A stretch of 64,000 bases of DNA, taken from JBCAXA01 sp038749025. GTDB lineage: Bacteria; Pseudomonadota; Gammaproteobacteria; Steroidobacterales; Woeseiaceae. A program made the translations under genes and the position numbers. Shown piece by piece: positions 7,868-16,579 of the stretch. The DNA lies in contig JBCDIL010000004.1 of the NCBI GenBank assembly GCA_038749025.1, positions 137,584-201,583 of the forward strand, written 5' to 3'. A model generated the notes under the pieces. That model was given only the letters and a program-made list of their open reading frames with translations. It was not told the origin of the DNA and did no database searches. How positions within the stretch are numbered: the stretch's first letter is position 1; each line of letters starts with the position of its first letter.

Positions 7868-9205
7868 TTACTCGGCGGCGATCTCCATCGCGATCTCCAT
7901 CGCTTGCTCGTAATTTAGCCGCGGGTCGACTTGCGATTTGTAAGCACTCGCCAAGTCTTTCTCGGTCAAACCACGCGCACCACCCACGCATTCGGTCACG
8001 TTGTCGCCGGTCAACTCGAGGTGTACGCCGCCTAAACGACTGCCGCACTCGCGATGCACGCGAAACGCGTGTTTTAACTCACCAGCGACGTTATCGAAGC
8101 GCCGCGTCTTAATCCCTTCCGCGGTGCTTTCGGTATTCCCATGCATCGGGTCACAAACCCACAGTACGTTGGCGCCGGCCGCGCGAACCGCGTCGATCAA
8201 CTCCGGCAAGTGCTTCTCAACCGATTTGACGCCGAAGCGATGGATCAGCGTGATCCTCCCCGGTTCGTTGTTGGGATTAAGCAATCGCAGCAATTCTTGC
8301 AGCCATTCGCGATCCATGCCGGCACCGATCTTGATGCCCATTGGGTTCGCAATTCCGCGGAAAAACTCGACGTGCGCGCCGTCGAGCATCGCGGTGCGCA
8401 TACCGATCCACGGGAAGTGGGTGCTCAAGTTGTACCAGCGATTACGACGCAAACGAGTCTGTGCTTGCTCATAAAACAAGTGCAAACCCTCGTGGGCTGC
8501 GTAGACTTCTGCGACACGTGCTTGATGAATCGGCCGACCGACAATTGACTCGAAAAATGCCAACGAATCGCTGATGTTAGTGACGATTTGCTGGTAACGC
8601 TCCGCCGCTTGCGAATGCTGAACCCATTCCAAATCCCAGTATTCGGGATGGTGCAGATCGGCGAAACCGCCATCGACAAGACCGCGTACGAAGTTGAGCG
8701 TGAGCGCTGCTCGCTCGTAGCCACGCAGGATCAACTCGGGGTCTGGCTCGCGATCAGCAGCCGTGAACGGCGCGCGATTGACGAGATCGCCACGAAAACT
8801 CGGCAGCGTGATGCCATCGCGCGTCTCTGTATCGGCACTGCGAGGTTTCGCGTACTGACCGGCCATGCGGCCAACCCGAATCACCGGCTGCTTCAGACCG
8901 TGCAGCATGACCACGCTCATCTGCAGCAAGATCTTGAGCTTCTGGACGATGTTTTCCGACGTACACTCGTCAAACGTCTCGGCGCAGTCACCGCCTTGCA
9001 AGACGAACGCCTCGCCGCGTTGGGCGCTCGCTAACGCGCGTGTCAGCGAATCGACCTCCCAACTAGTAACCAGCGGCGGTAGCCGACTGAGGCGCGCGAC
9101 CGCATCGTCGAGCTTGGCTTTGTCGCTGTAGTTCGGTTGCTGTGCGGCATCGAACCGCTGCCAACTGGCGGGGTGCCAATCAGCAAGAGTGTCAGGTCTG
9201 TCCAT
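7868..9205 (-). CDS. Class II 3-deoxy-7-phosphoheptulonate synthase (DAHP synthase)
   Basis: Condenses phosphoenolpyruvate and erythrose-4-phosphate, the entry to the shikimate pathway. The 445 residues belong to the plant/Mycobacterium-like class II family, not the AroFGH class: PASWQRFDAAQQPNY, FVLQGGDCAETF (metal-binding Cys), RVGRMAGQYAKPRS, then WVCDPMHGNT and GGVHLELTGDNVTEC near the C-terminus. The N-terminus is short, like bacterial class II enzymes without the mycobacterial allosteric extension. The ATG at 9205 is divergent from the lysine-catabolic operon across about 200 bp. Confidence 0.93.
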   Translation of the reverse strand: MDRPDTLADWHPASWQRFDAAQQPNYSDKAKLDDAVARLSRLPPLVTSWEVDSLTRALASAQRGEAFVLQGGDCAETFDECTSENIVQKLKILLQMSVVMLHGLKQPVIRVGRMAGQYAKPRSADTETRDGITLPSFRGDLVNRAPFTAADREPDPELILRGYERAALTLNFVRGLVDGGFADLHHPEYWDLEWVQHSQAAERYQQIVTNISDSLAFFESIVGRPIHQARVAEVYAAHEGLHLFYEQAQTRLRRNRWYNLSTHFPWIGMRTAMLDGAHVEFFRGIANPMGIKIGAGMDREWLQELLRLLNPNNEPGRITLIHRFGVKSVEKHLPELIDAVRAAGANVLWVCDPMHGNTESTAEGIKTRRFDNVAGELKHAFRVHRECGSRLGGVHLELTGDNVTECVGGARGLTEKDLASAYKSQVDPRLNYEQAMEIAMEIAAE

Positions 9206-9405
9206 GCGCGGACTATGCCATGCGGCATTGCGGCATGCAAAAAGAAATAGACAATAAATTCAATAGTTTAAATTGATACTACCGAGAGAGCATCAGCTGC
9301 CTGGCGACGCTACTCACTCACCTGCTGGGATTTGCGCATAACGATAGGCACAATGCGCAGCCATCCGCAGGCCAATCGGCCTGTCAGCGTTATTCTGAGG
9401 CCAAC
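9206..9405. promoter_or_regulatory. Divergent promoter region with an AT-rich core
   Basis: This 200-bp gap separates the divergent DAHP synthase gene and lysine-catabolic operon. Bases 9238-9285 are strikingly AT-rich against the GC-rich surroundings (aaagaaatagacaataaatt and following), as expected of promoters. I cannot assign exact -35/-10 pairs with confidence. The + strand gene has a clear SD (GAGG, 5 nt before its ATG). Confidence 0.4.
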
Positions 9406-10551
9406 ATGAAACGAATTGCGGTACTGGGTTCCGGCAAGATCGGCGCGCTGATCTCCGGCCTGCTAGGCGGTAGTGGCGATTACACCGTCGACCTGATCGA
9501 CAAAGACGACGTGCGCGCAAAGCAGGTGTCTGACGGGCACAATTTGGACAGCGTGCGCGTGTTCAATATCGACGCTACAGACGAAGCGGCTCTGCTTGCT
9601 TATGCGAAAGCGGAACAACCGATTGCCATGCTCTCTGGCCTTCCTTACTTTTGCAATGAGGTTGTGGCGAACGTGGCCGCCGCCGAGGGTGCGCACTACT
9701 TCGACCTGACCGAAGATGTGAAGGTGACTGAATCGGTACGCAAAATCGCCGCCAATGCCAACCGAGCGTTCGTGCCGCAGTGTGGCTTAGCGCCGGGCTT
9801 TATTAGTATCGCTGCCAATGAGCTGATCAAACACTTCGACGCCACTGAGATGGTCAAGCTGCGGGTCGGCGCCCTGCCGCAAAACCCGAACAACATCCTG
9901 AAGTACTCACTAACGTGGTCGACGGATGGCGTGATCAACGAGTACGGCAACCTCTGCCAGAGTGTAGTCGAAGGCCAGATCACCGAGGTGCTGCCACTTG
10001 AGGGCCTGGAGAGCATCCAAATCGACGGCACAAGCTACGAAGCGTTCAACACGTCGGGAGGGCTCGGGTCGCTGGCAGAAACGCACGCCGGCAGTGTTCG
10101 TAATATGGACTACAAGACCATTCGCTACCCGGGCCATTGCGAGATCATGCGGCTGCTAATGAACGGCCTTAATCTCAATAGCGATCGGGATACGCTAAAA
10201 CGGATTCTCGAAAACTCGGTACCACGGACATTGCAAGATGTTGTCATCATTTACGCGGCTGTAAAAGGCACCCAGAACGGCCAACTGCGCGAAGAAAACT
10301 ACGTTAGTAAGGTCTACCCACAAATGATAAGTGGACGCTTGTGGTCCGCGATTCAGGTTACGACGGCCGCGGGAATCTGTGCCGTCATGGACCTCGTGCT
10401 GGCCAGTCCCGACGACTACCAAGGCTTCGTCGCGCAAGAGCAGTTCAGTCTCGGCGACATTCTCGATAATCGCTTTGGGGCATATTACGCCGACGGCGGC
10501 AGTAGCGATCTGTCTAAAGACATCGTAGCTCGCGGTCAGACCGGCCACTAA
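9406..10551 (+). CDS. Saccharopine dehydrogenase-family oxidoreductase, probably lysine catabolic
   Basis: A 381-residue protein with an N-terminal Rossmann fold (AVLGSGKIGALISGLL, residues 5-20) and the Sacchrp_dh_NADP family layout (LTEDVKVTESVRKIA, CGLAPGFISIAANEL). Members include saccharopine dehydrogenase and lysine 6-dehydrogenase. The next gene, 16 bp downstream, is an ALDH7-type aminoadipate-semialdehyde dehydrogenase, so the pair would take lysine (directly or through saccharopine) to 2-aminoadipate semialdehyde and then 2-aminoadipate. No lysine-ketoglutarate reductase gene is next to it, which mildly favours the lysine 6-dehydrogenase route; the substrate itself cannot be read from sequence. 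Confidence 0.8.
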   Translation: MKRIAVLGSGKIGALISGLLGGSGDYTVDLIDKDDVRAKQVSDGHNLDSVRVFNIDATDEAALLAYAKAEQPIAMLSGLPYFCNEVVANVAAAEGAHYFDLTEDVKVTESVRKIAANANRAFVPQCGLAPGFISIAANELIKHFDATEMVKLRVGALPQNPNNILKYSLTWSTDGVINEYGNLCQSVVEGQITEVLPLEGLESIQIDGTSYEAFNTSGGLGSLAETHAGSVRNMDYKTIRYPGHCEIMRLLMNGLNLNSDRDTLKRILENSVPRTLQDVVIIYAAVKGTQNGQLREENYVSKVYPQMISGRLWSAIQVTTAAGICAVMDLVLASPDDYQGFVAQEQFSLGDILDNRFGAYYADGGSSDLSKDIVARGQTGH

Positions 10552-10567
10552 GCACGGGGACAACATA

Positions 10568-12085
10568 ATGAACGACATTTTAAAACGGTTCGGCCTTGAG
10601 TCGGACAACGTCGGCACCTGGTTCGGCAAGACGGCGATTGCCGGCGACCAAGGCGAGCTCATCGAGTCGATAGACCCAGCCACCGGCAACGTTATCGGGG
10701 CGGTGCGAGCCAGCGGTGTCGCCGATTATGAAGAGCTCGTCAAACAAGCATCGGTCGCCGCCGCTGAGTGGCGGCGAATTCCAGCGCCACAGCGCGGCGA
10801 AGCAGTCCGCCTCATTGGGGAAGCCCTGCGTGCGTACAAAGACCCACTCGGCACGCTGGTTACACTCGAAATGGGCAAAATTAAAGCTGAAGGTGACGGC
10901 GAAGTTCAGGAAATGATCGACATCGCGGACTTCGCCGTGGGTCAGTCACGCATGCTGTATGGCCTCACGATGCACAGCGAGCGGCCCGATCACCGGATGT
11001 ATGAACAATGGCACCCATTAGGGTTGGTCGGGATTATCAGTGCGTTCAATTTCCCGGTCGCGGTGTGGGCTTGGAATGCACTGATAGCCACCGTCTGCGG
11101 CAATGTTTCGATCTGGAAGCCATCGCCGAAGACGCCGCTCACCGCCTTAGCGACTCATAAAATCTGCACCGAAGCACTGGCAGGGCACGATTTTCCGGCG
11201 TTGTTCGGACTCTTCAATGACGCCGGCAACGCCCTGGCCAGCCAATTCGTTGACGACAAGCGCTTTCCGTTAATCTCGTTTACAGGATCAACACCGGTCG
11301 GCCGTCACGTTGGCGAACGCGTCGCCGCCCGCCTCGGCCGATCGCTGCTTGAACTTGGCGGCAACAACGCCTTGATTGTTGATGAGTACGCCAACCTCAA
11401 ACTCGCCGTTCCGGCCATCGTGTTTGGCGCCGTCGGTACCGCCGGTCAGCGGTGCACGACAACGCGGCGCATATTCGTTCATCGCAGTCGACTCGGCGAG
11501 CTAAAGAGTGCACTGACGAGTGCCTACAGCCAAGTTCGGATCGGCAACCCGCTCGACGGCGATACACTGATGGGCCCGCTCATCGACGCCGACTCGGTCG
11601 CCCGTTACGAGGCGGCCATTACGTCGATCGACGCAGCCGGCGGAGAGATTATCTGCGGCGGTAAGCGCATCGACGGCGCCGGTTTTTATGTTGAACCTAC
11701 CGTTGCCGTCGCGGCCAATCATTGGTCCATCGTGCAACAGGAAACGTTCGCGCCGATTAGCTACTTGATTCCGTTCGACGACCTGGACGAAGCGATCGCG
11801 ATGCACAACGCGGTCTCCCAAGGACTGTCATCCGCCATCTTCACCGACAAACTTCAACACGCCGAGATATTTCTGTCAGCGATCGGCTCTGATTGCGGCA
11901 TCGCGAACGTCAACATCGGCACATCCGGCGCCGAGATTGGCGGTGCGTTTGGCGGCGAGAAAGACACGGGTGGCGGGCGCGAGTCGGGCTCCGATGCGTG
12001 GAAGGCTTACATGCGCCGGCAAACCAACACGATCAACTGGAGTGACGAGTTACCGCTCGCTCAAGGCATTCGCTTCGATTTGTAG
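10568..12085 (+). CDS. amaB: ALDH7-type L-aminoadipate-semialdehyde (piperideine-6-carboxylate) dehydrogenase
   Basis: Oxidises 2-aminoadipate 6-semialdehyde to 2-aminoadipate with NAD(P)+. The 505 residues match the antiquitin/AmaB family throughout. General base E262 lies in LLELGGNNALI, nucleophile C296 in GTAGQRCTTTRR, and the family signature TSGAEIGGAFGGEKDTGGG plus ESGSDAWKAYMRRQT is near the C-terminus. That signature binds the substrate amino and carboxylate groups and separates ALDH7 from other ALDHs. It follows the saccharopine-dehydrogenase-family gene in one operon. The 254 bp after it hold no obvious gene or terminator. Confidence 0.92.
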   Translation: MNDILKRFGLESDNVGTWFGKTAIAGDQGELIESIDPATGNVIGAVRASGVADYEELVKQASVAAAEWRRIPAPQRGEAVRLIGEALRAYKDPLGTLVTLEMGKIKAEGDGEVQEMIDIADFAVGQSRMLYGLTMHSERPDHRMYEQWHPLGLVGIISAFNFPVAVWAWNALIATVCGNVSIWKPSPKTPLTALATHKICTEALAGHDFPALFGLFNDAGNALASQFVDDKRFPLISFTGSTPVGRHVGERVAARLGRSLLELGGNNALIVDEYANLKLAVPAIVFGAVGTAGQRCTTTRRIFVHRSRLGELKSALTSAYSQVRIGNPLDGDTLMGPLIDADSVARYEAAITSIDAAGGEIICGGKRIDGAGFYVEPTVAVAANHWSIVQQETFAPISYLIPFDDLDEAIAMHNAVSQGLSSAIFTDKLQHAEIFLSAIGSDCGIANVNIGTSGAEIGGAFGGEKDTGGGRESGSDAWKAYMRRQTNTINWSDELPLAQGIRFDL

Positions 12086-12339
12086 CGCTCGGTGTGCGGG
12101 CCGATTGTGGTCACGATGAATCGTCATGACCCAGCGGCCCGATTGCGACCCGCTAGGCGCGGGTTCAGAGGCATCAATCGCGGCGGCTGGCTAGATCGTG
12201 ACGGTCGCATCGAGCAAGTAACCGGCCACGACATCAGCTGCGATCAGCATCGACTCGATCATCACGATTACGGAAACGGTTAACGCAGCGCCTGTTTCTG
12301 TCAACGCCGTTGTTGGCACCAAGAGGCCGGGCCGCCACT

Positions 12340-12822
12340 CTACAGCGCTTCAAAGCGTTGCTCTGCGATGTTTTTACGAACCTCGCCAGCGGCGAAAATG
12401 CGCCCATTCGCGGCCAAATAGACACCGCCCGGTAACGTTTGCGCAGCCGCGACCGCCATACCGACGTTGAAAGTGGCATCCGTCGAGCGAAACCGCGCCG
12501 GGCTCAGGGCGCCCGTTAGCACAATCGTTTTGCCGGCGAGTCCTAGGAGAGCCTCAGCCGACGCGGTCATCGTATCGGTACCGTGAGTGATGACGAATCG
12601 ATCAGCGTTATCGGCCTCGATAACGTCTCGTAAGCGCTGGCGGTCGGCATCGGTCATCTCCAGCGAGTCTTTGCGCATCAACGGTTCGATCTCGACATCA
12701 AAGCCCACGCGTGCCTCGGCAAGAATGTGTTCCAACACCGATTCGCCAACTTCGAAGCGCGAATTCGCGTCAAAGTAGATCTTGTCGATCGTCCCACCGG
12801 TCGTTATGAATTTCACTGTCAT
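12340..12822 (-). CDS. Single-domain L-asparaginase-like protein
   Basis: The 160 residues correspond to the N-terminal catalytic domain of type I/II asparaginases, with the C-terminal domain absent. The nucleophile region is TTGGTIDKIY (first Thr motif, residues 7-16), and the second signature appears as THGTDTM (residues 79-85), giving the T, T and D of the active site. LTGALSPARFRSTDA follows. The stop is a true TAG, with no frameshifted continuation recognisable downstream, so this looks like a compact family rather than a truncated gene. Activity on asparagine is untested; the substrate could be another amide. Confidence 0.8.
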   Translation of the reverse strand: MTVKFITTGGTIDKIYFDANSRFEVGESVLEHILAEARVGFDVEIEPLMRKDSLEMTDADRQRLRDVIEADNADRFVITHGTDTMTASAEALLGLAGKTIVLTGALSPARFRSTDATFNVGMAVAAAQTLPGGVYLAANGRIFAAGEVRKNIAEQRFEAL

Positions 12823-12949
12823 GATCGTTATAGGCTGTGGCTAGCTAGGCTGTCGATGCCGTCCGCGCTCAGCCGATGATCATACTCCGTCTGCGCAAAC
12901 GCAGTGCGGCACCGGCATGGCCAACGCCCACCCCCGGCGGTAATACGTG

Positions 12950-15900
12950 TCAGCGCTGCAAGAGCGCTTGCCACTGTTTCTCCAGCCGCGCGGGCGACAC
13001 TTTAAAAGCGGTGCCCAGCGGCTCGGCAAACAATGAAACACGCAGTTCTTCGAGCGCCCAGCGAAACGCAATAGCCGCCGGTTCGGTCGCGACGCTGGCT
13101 GGCAAGCGTTGCAATTGCTGGCGCAAGCGGTGCACGGTTCGCATCGCCTCTTGGTCGCGGGATGCACGGGCGGCACAGCGTTGCAGTCGATAAGTAATCG
13201 CATTCAAATAGCGCTTTATATTATTGAAATTGCAATAACTAATTCCGTCAGGGAATGTATCGGGCAACAAGCCAAGCAGCTGCTGCTCTACGTCGTCGCG
13301 AACCGCCTCCGACACGGCACCATCCAACGCGACGCGGACATCGCGAAGTGCGGCAGAAATCGCGACTAGCGAGTCCAACGCGCTTTGTAATCGCCCCGCC
13401 ACGCTTGCGCGAACGGTATTCGCAAGGTTATTGAATGCCGCCCCATCACGAATGGCTAAACGGGTGTTGCCATCGGCTAGCGCGTCAACCGCTAGATAGC
13501 CCATGCGATCGGCGAGCCCCTCGCTGTCAACGTAATCGCACAACCGCGCGATACTGAGCGCCGCCTCCGCCAAACCCGCCGCCGCGAAAGACAGCGGTGC
13601 TTTGCAGGCCGCCGCCAGCAACACCAACACCGCCCGCTGGTGGGCCGCAATCGCCGCGCTCTGTTGGCGAAACTCACGGGTGGTAACACCATCAGCGCCC
13701 GCCACGCTAAGCGCAACAAATGGCGGGCCGACGCTGTCAGCCGGCAAGGCGCCAAATTGCCAATCCCACGCGGCGGTCCGCGGCGGCGCTGGTTCGGCCA
13801 AATGGCCATCGGGCAGTATGTCGACCTTTGGCGACCGATGGTCATCATCGGCAAGCACCTGCCAACCGTCAAACGCATCGTCATCGAGACCCAGCTCCGC
13901 CGTCAGAGTTAGCCGCAGGCGTTCGGCCAAGGGCAGGTCGTCGTCTTGATCAGCCAGCGTATCGGCGAGACGCGCGGCCGACTCAGCGATCGGATGCAAA
14001 CGCGTTCGAACCCGTTTCGGCAGTTTGCGTAGGTAGGCCACGACACGCTCTCGGAAAAATTGTGGAACAGCGGCGTCGATATCCGCCTGCCGTAGCGTTG
14101 CGCGAATCGATGCTGGCACTTCGATACGGACACCATCGTTCGATTTGCCCGGAGCGTATCGATACCGCAATGCGAGCTCACGCCCGGCGATCGAGAGCGA
14201 TTCCGGAAACTCATTCCCGTTGGCGTCGATTGACGCCGCCACAACGCCAAGCGGCGCCCGTAACGCCGAATCCAATGACGGATCAATCGCCAGCGTCTTG
14301 GTTAGGTCCGCTAGCGTGATAACGTCCGTGGGCAATCGCGCCATGAACCACTCCACACGTTCATCTTCCGGCCGCAGCAGTGCTCGCCTGACCTGCCCTT
14401 CGCGAGTCGCGGTTGCCGCTAACTGATCGCGATAGACGTCCATGAACGCGCTGTCCAACTCGGCGTCGTCACGAACCACGGCATGGCGCACCAACAGCTC
14501 TCGTGCGGCGTCGTTGTCGTACTTGGCTAGCGCGACCGTGTCGACAGCGACGATTAGTGAGTCCAACGACCGTGTCGCGGTCGCCTCGGCGCAGCGTTTC
14601 GCTGGATTCCACCGGTAATCGGCGACACGGGTCGAGATAAGCTGTGGTGCCGCCGCGAGTAACCACCGCGGGCGAATCCGCATAACTTCGCGGGCGTACA
14701 AGTCGTGCGTACGAACGAGTTCGATAGCCAACACCCACGGCGGCGTTTGACCGGCCAGTACGCCCCCAGGGTGCAGCCGCGCTCGAGAGCCGCGCAGACC
14801 ACGATAAAAACCGTCCGTGTCATGCTGCAGTGACTGTGAGGCAAACGCCCCTACGAATGCTCTGGCCAACGCGGTGGTCGGCTTAGCCGGTGCCGACGCG
14901 GCGTTATCGATACCCACGTCTTTGCATTGGCGAGTCAGTTGGCGATGCACCGCGCGCCAGTCAAACATCCGTTTTGGCGACAAAAACCGCTCGAGCATCC
15001 AGCGGCGTTGCCCGCCACGAATCTGACCCCAGGCCGCCCAAAGATTTAGGTAGGTCTCAAAATCCGCTTGCTTGCCGGCAAACTCGCGGTGGGCCACATC
15101 GGCAGCGGCGCGCCGATCGCTCGGCCTGATTTGCGGATTACCAACGGCGAGCGCCGCGACAACGATCAATGCCTGCGACAACACGCCTTCCTGCGCCGCA
15201 CCGAGCAGCACGCGACCCAGCCGCGGATCAACAGACAATCGCGCCAGGTGTTTACCGGTCCGTTTCAAGCGACCGTGTCGATCGGTGGCGCCGATGTCAC
15301 GCAGGGTTTGCTTGGCGTCACGAACCCGGCTCGGGTCCGGTCGGTCTAACCACGGGAACTTGTCGATGTCGCCCAGCCGCGCATCGAGCATGCGCAACGT
15401 GACGCTCGCCAGGTCCGTGCGAACGACTTCAGGATCGGTGTACGCGGCTTGATCGCTAAAGCTGTCTTCGCTGTACAACCGTACGCAGACCCCCGGCCCC
15501 AACCGTCCACATCGACCCGCTCTCTGCCGAGCACTCGCCTGCGACACTTGCTCAGTTGCCAAACGCTGAATTTTCGACCGAACGGAGTAACGACTGATGC
15601 GTACGAGACCCGAATCGATAACGGCATGGATACGCGGTAACGTCAGCGACGTTTCGGCAACGTTGGTCGCGAGCACAAGCCGGCGCGCAGCGCCCGGTTC
15701 GAACACACGCCGCTGCTCATCGTCAGGGAGCCGCCCATAAACGGGGATGATATCGATACCGACCAACCGCGGGTAATGGGACGGCCGGGCTAAGACTTTG
15801 GCAACATCGAGAATTTCTCGCTCACCCGGCAAGAAAACCAGCACATCGCCGCTCGGCAAACGATCAAATAAGTCTGCCGCGACCCGACCGATTGCCGCCG

Positions 15901-16579
15901 CCAGCGGTTCATCGTCGGCCACGGGGTCGTAATCGATCTCGACAGGATACGTTCTACCCGCAACGCTAATAACCGGCGCAGCGGCGAAAAACTCAGCGAA
16001 AGCGGCGGTATTTATCGTCGCCGATGTAACAACAACACGAAGATCAGCCCGCTCGGCCAGTGCTCGGCGCAAACAACCGAGCAAAAAGTCGATGTTCAAG
16101 CTTCGCTCATGGGCTTCGTCGACAATCACCGTGTCGTAGCGCGTCAACAACGGATCCGCACTGATCTCGGTGAGCAAGATACCGTCGGTCATGACGCGAA
16201 CGGGAGCAGACGGCTCGCTCGCGTCGTCGAATCGCACGTGTAATCCGATGCCGGTGCCGGGCGGTAACGCGGTCTCAGCGGCTAGCCGCTTAGCGACCGC
16301 ATGGGCGGCAAGGCGGCGCGGCTGCGTTAGCGCGATCTGCCCGGTTACTCCGCGACCCAGTTCGAGGCACATCTTCGGCAACTGAGTGGTCTTGCCCGAA
16401 CCGGTATCGCCCGCGACGATGACAACCGGATTGGCCACGATCGCCGCTTGAATCTTGGCCCGCTCGGCGCTGATCGGCAGCTCAGCCGGGTAGTTAAGCT
16501 GCGGGGTCCACGCCCTTCGTGCCGCAATATCGGCCTCACGATGTCGGAATCTACGGCGCTGGCGCCGAACTCGACTCAT
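12950..16579 (-). CDS. hrpA: ATP-dependent RNA helicase HrpA
   Basis: A 1209-residue DEAH/RHA helicase. Walker A is GDTGSGKTTQLP (about residues 57-68), the DEAH box is VDEAHERSLN, motif III SAT is in VTSATINTAAF, and the motif VI region is ASARQRAGRCGR. A long C-terminal DUF3418 region ends in LRVSLFAEPLGTAFKVSPARL, typical of HrpA. E. coli HrpA (about 1300 residues) rescues stalled ribosomes by pulling on mRNA. The stop of the sensor kinase gene and this start are arranged so that hrpA follows the kinase with a 4-nt overlap (16576-16579), implying co-transcription with the two-component system. Confidence 0.95.
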   Translation of the reverse strand: MSRVRRQRRRFRHREADIAARRAWTPQLNYPAELPISAERAKIQAAIVANPVVIVAGDTGSGKTTQLPKMCLELGRGVTGQIALTQPRRLAAHAVAKRLAAETALPPGTGIGLHVRFDDASEPSAPVRVMTDGILLTEISADPLLTRYDTVIVDEAHERSLNIDFLLGCLRRALAERADLRVVVTSATINTAAFAEFFAAAPVISVAGRTYPVEIDYDPVADDEPLAAAIGRVAADLFDRLPSGDVLVFLPGEREILDVAKVLARPSHYPRLVGIDIIPVYGRLPDDEQRRVFEPGAARRLVLATNVAETSLTLPRIHAVIDSGLVRISRYSVRSKIQRLATEQVSQASARQRAGRCGRLGPGVCVRLYSEDSFSDQAAYTDPEVVRTDLASVTLRMLDARLGDIDKFPWLDRPDPSRVRDAKQTLRDIGATDRHGRLKRTGKHLARLSVDPRLGRVLLGAAQEGVLSQALIVVAALAVGNPQIRPSDRRAAADVAHREFAGKQADFETYLNLWAAWGQIRGGQRRWMLERFLSPKRMFDWRAVHRQLTRQCKDVGIDNAASAPAKPTTALARAFVGAFASQSLQHDTDGFYRGLRGSRARLHPGGVLAGQTPPWVLAIELVRTHDLYAREVMRIRPRWLLAAAPQLISTRVADYRWNPAKRCAEATATRSLDSLIVAVDTVALAKYDNDAARELLVRHAVVRDDAELDSAFMDVYRDQLAATATREGQVRRALLRPEDERVEWFMARLPTDVITLADLTKTLAIDPSLDSALRAPLGVVAASIDANGNEFPESLSIAGRELALRYRYAPGKSNDGVRIEVPASIRATLRQADIDAAVPQFFRERVVAYLRKLPKRVRTRLHPIAESAARLADTLADQDDDLPLAERLRLTLTAELGLDDDAFDGWQVLADDDHRSPKVDILPDGHLAEPAPPRTAAWDWQFGALPADSVGPPFVALSVAGADGVTTREFRQQSAAIAAHQRAVLVLLAAACKAPLSFAAAGLAEAALSIARLCDYVDSEGLADRMGYLAVDALADGNTRLAIRDGAAFNNLANTVRASVAGRLQSALDSLVAISAALRDVRVALDGAVSEAVRDDVEQQLLGLLPDTFPDGISYCNFNNIKRYLNAITYRLQRCAARASRDQEAMRTVHRLRQQLQRLPASVATEPAAIAFRWALEELRVSLFAEPLGTAFKVSPARLEKQWQALLQR

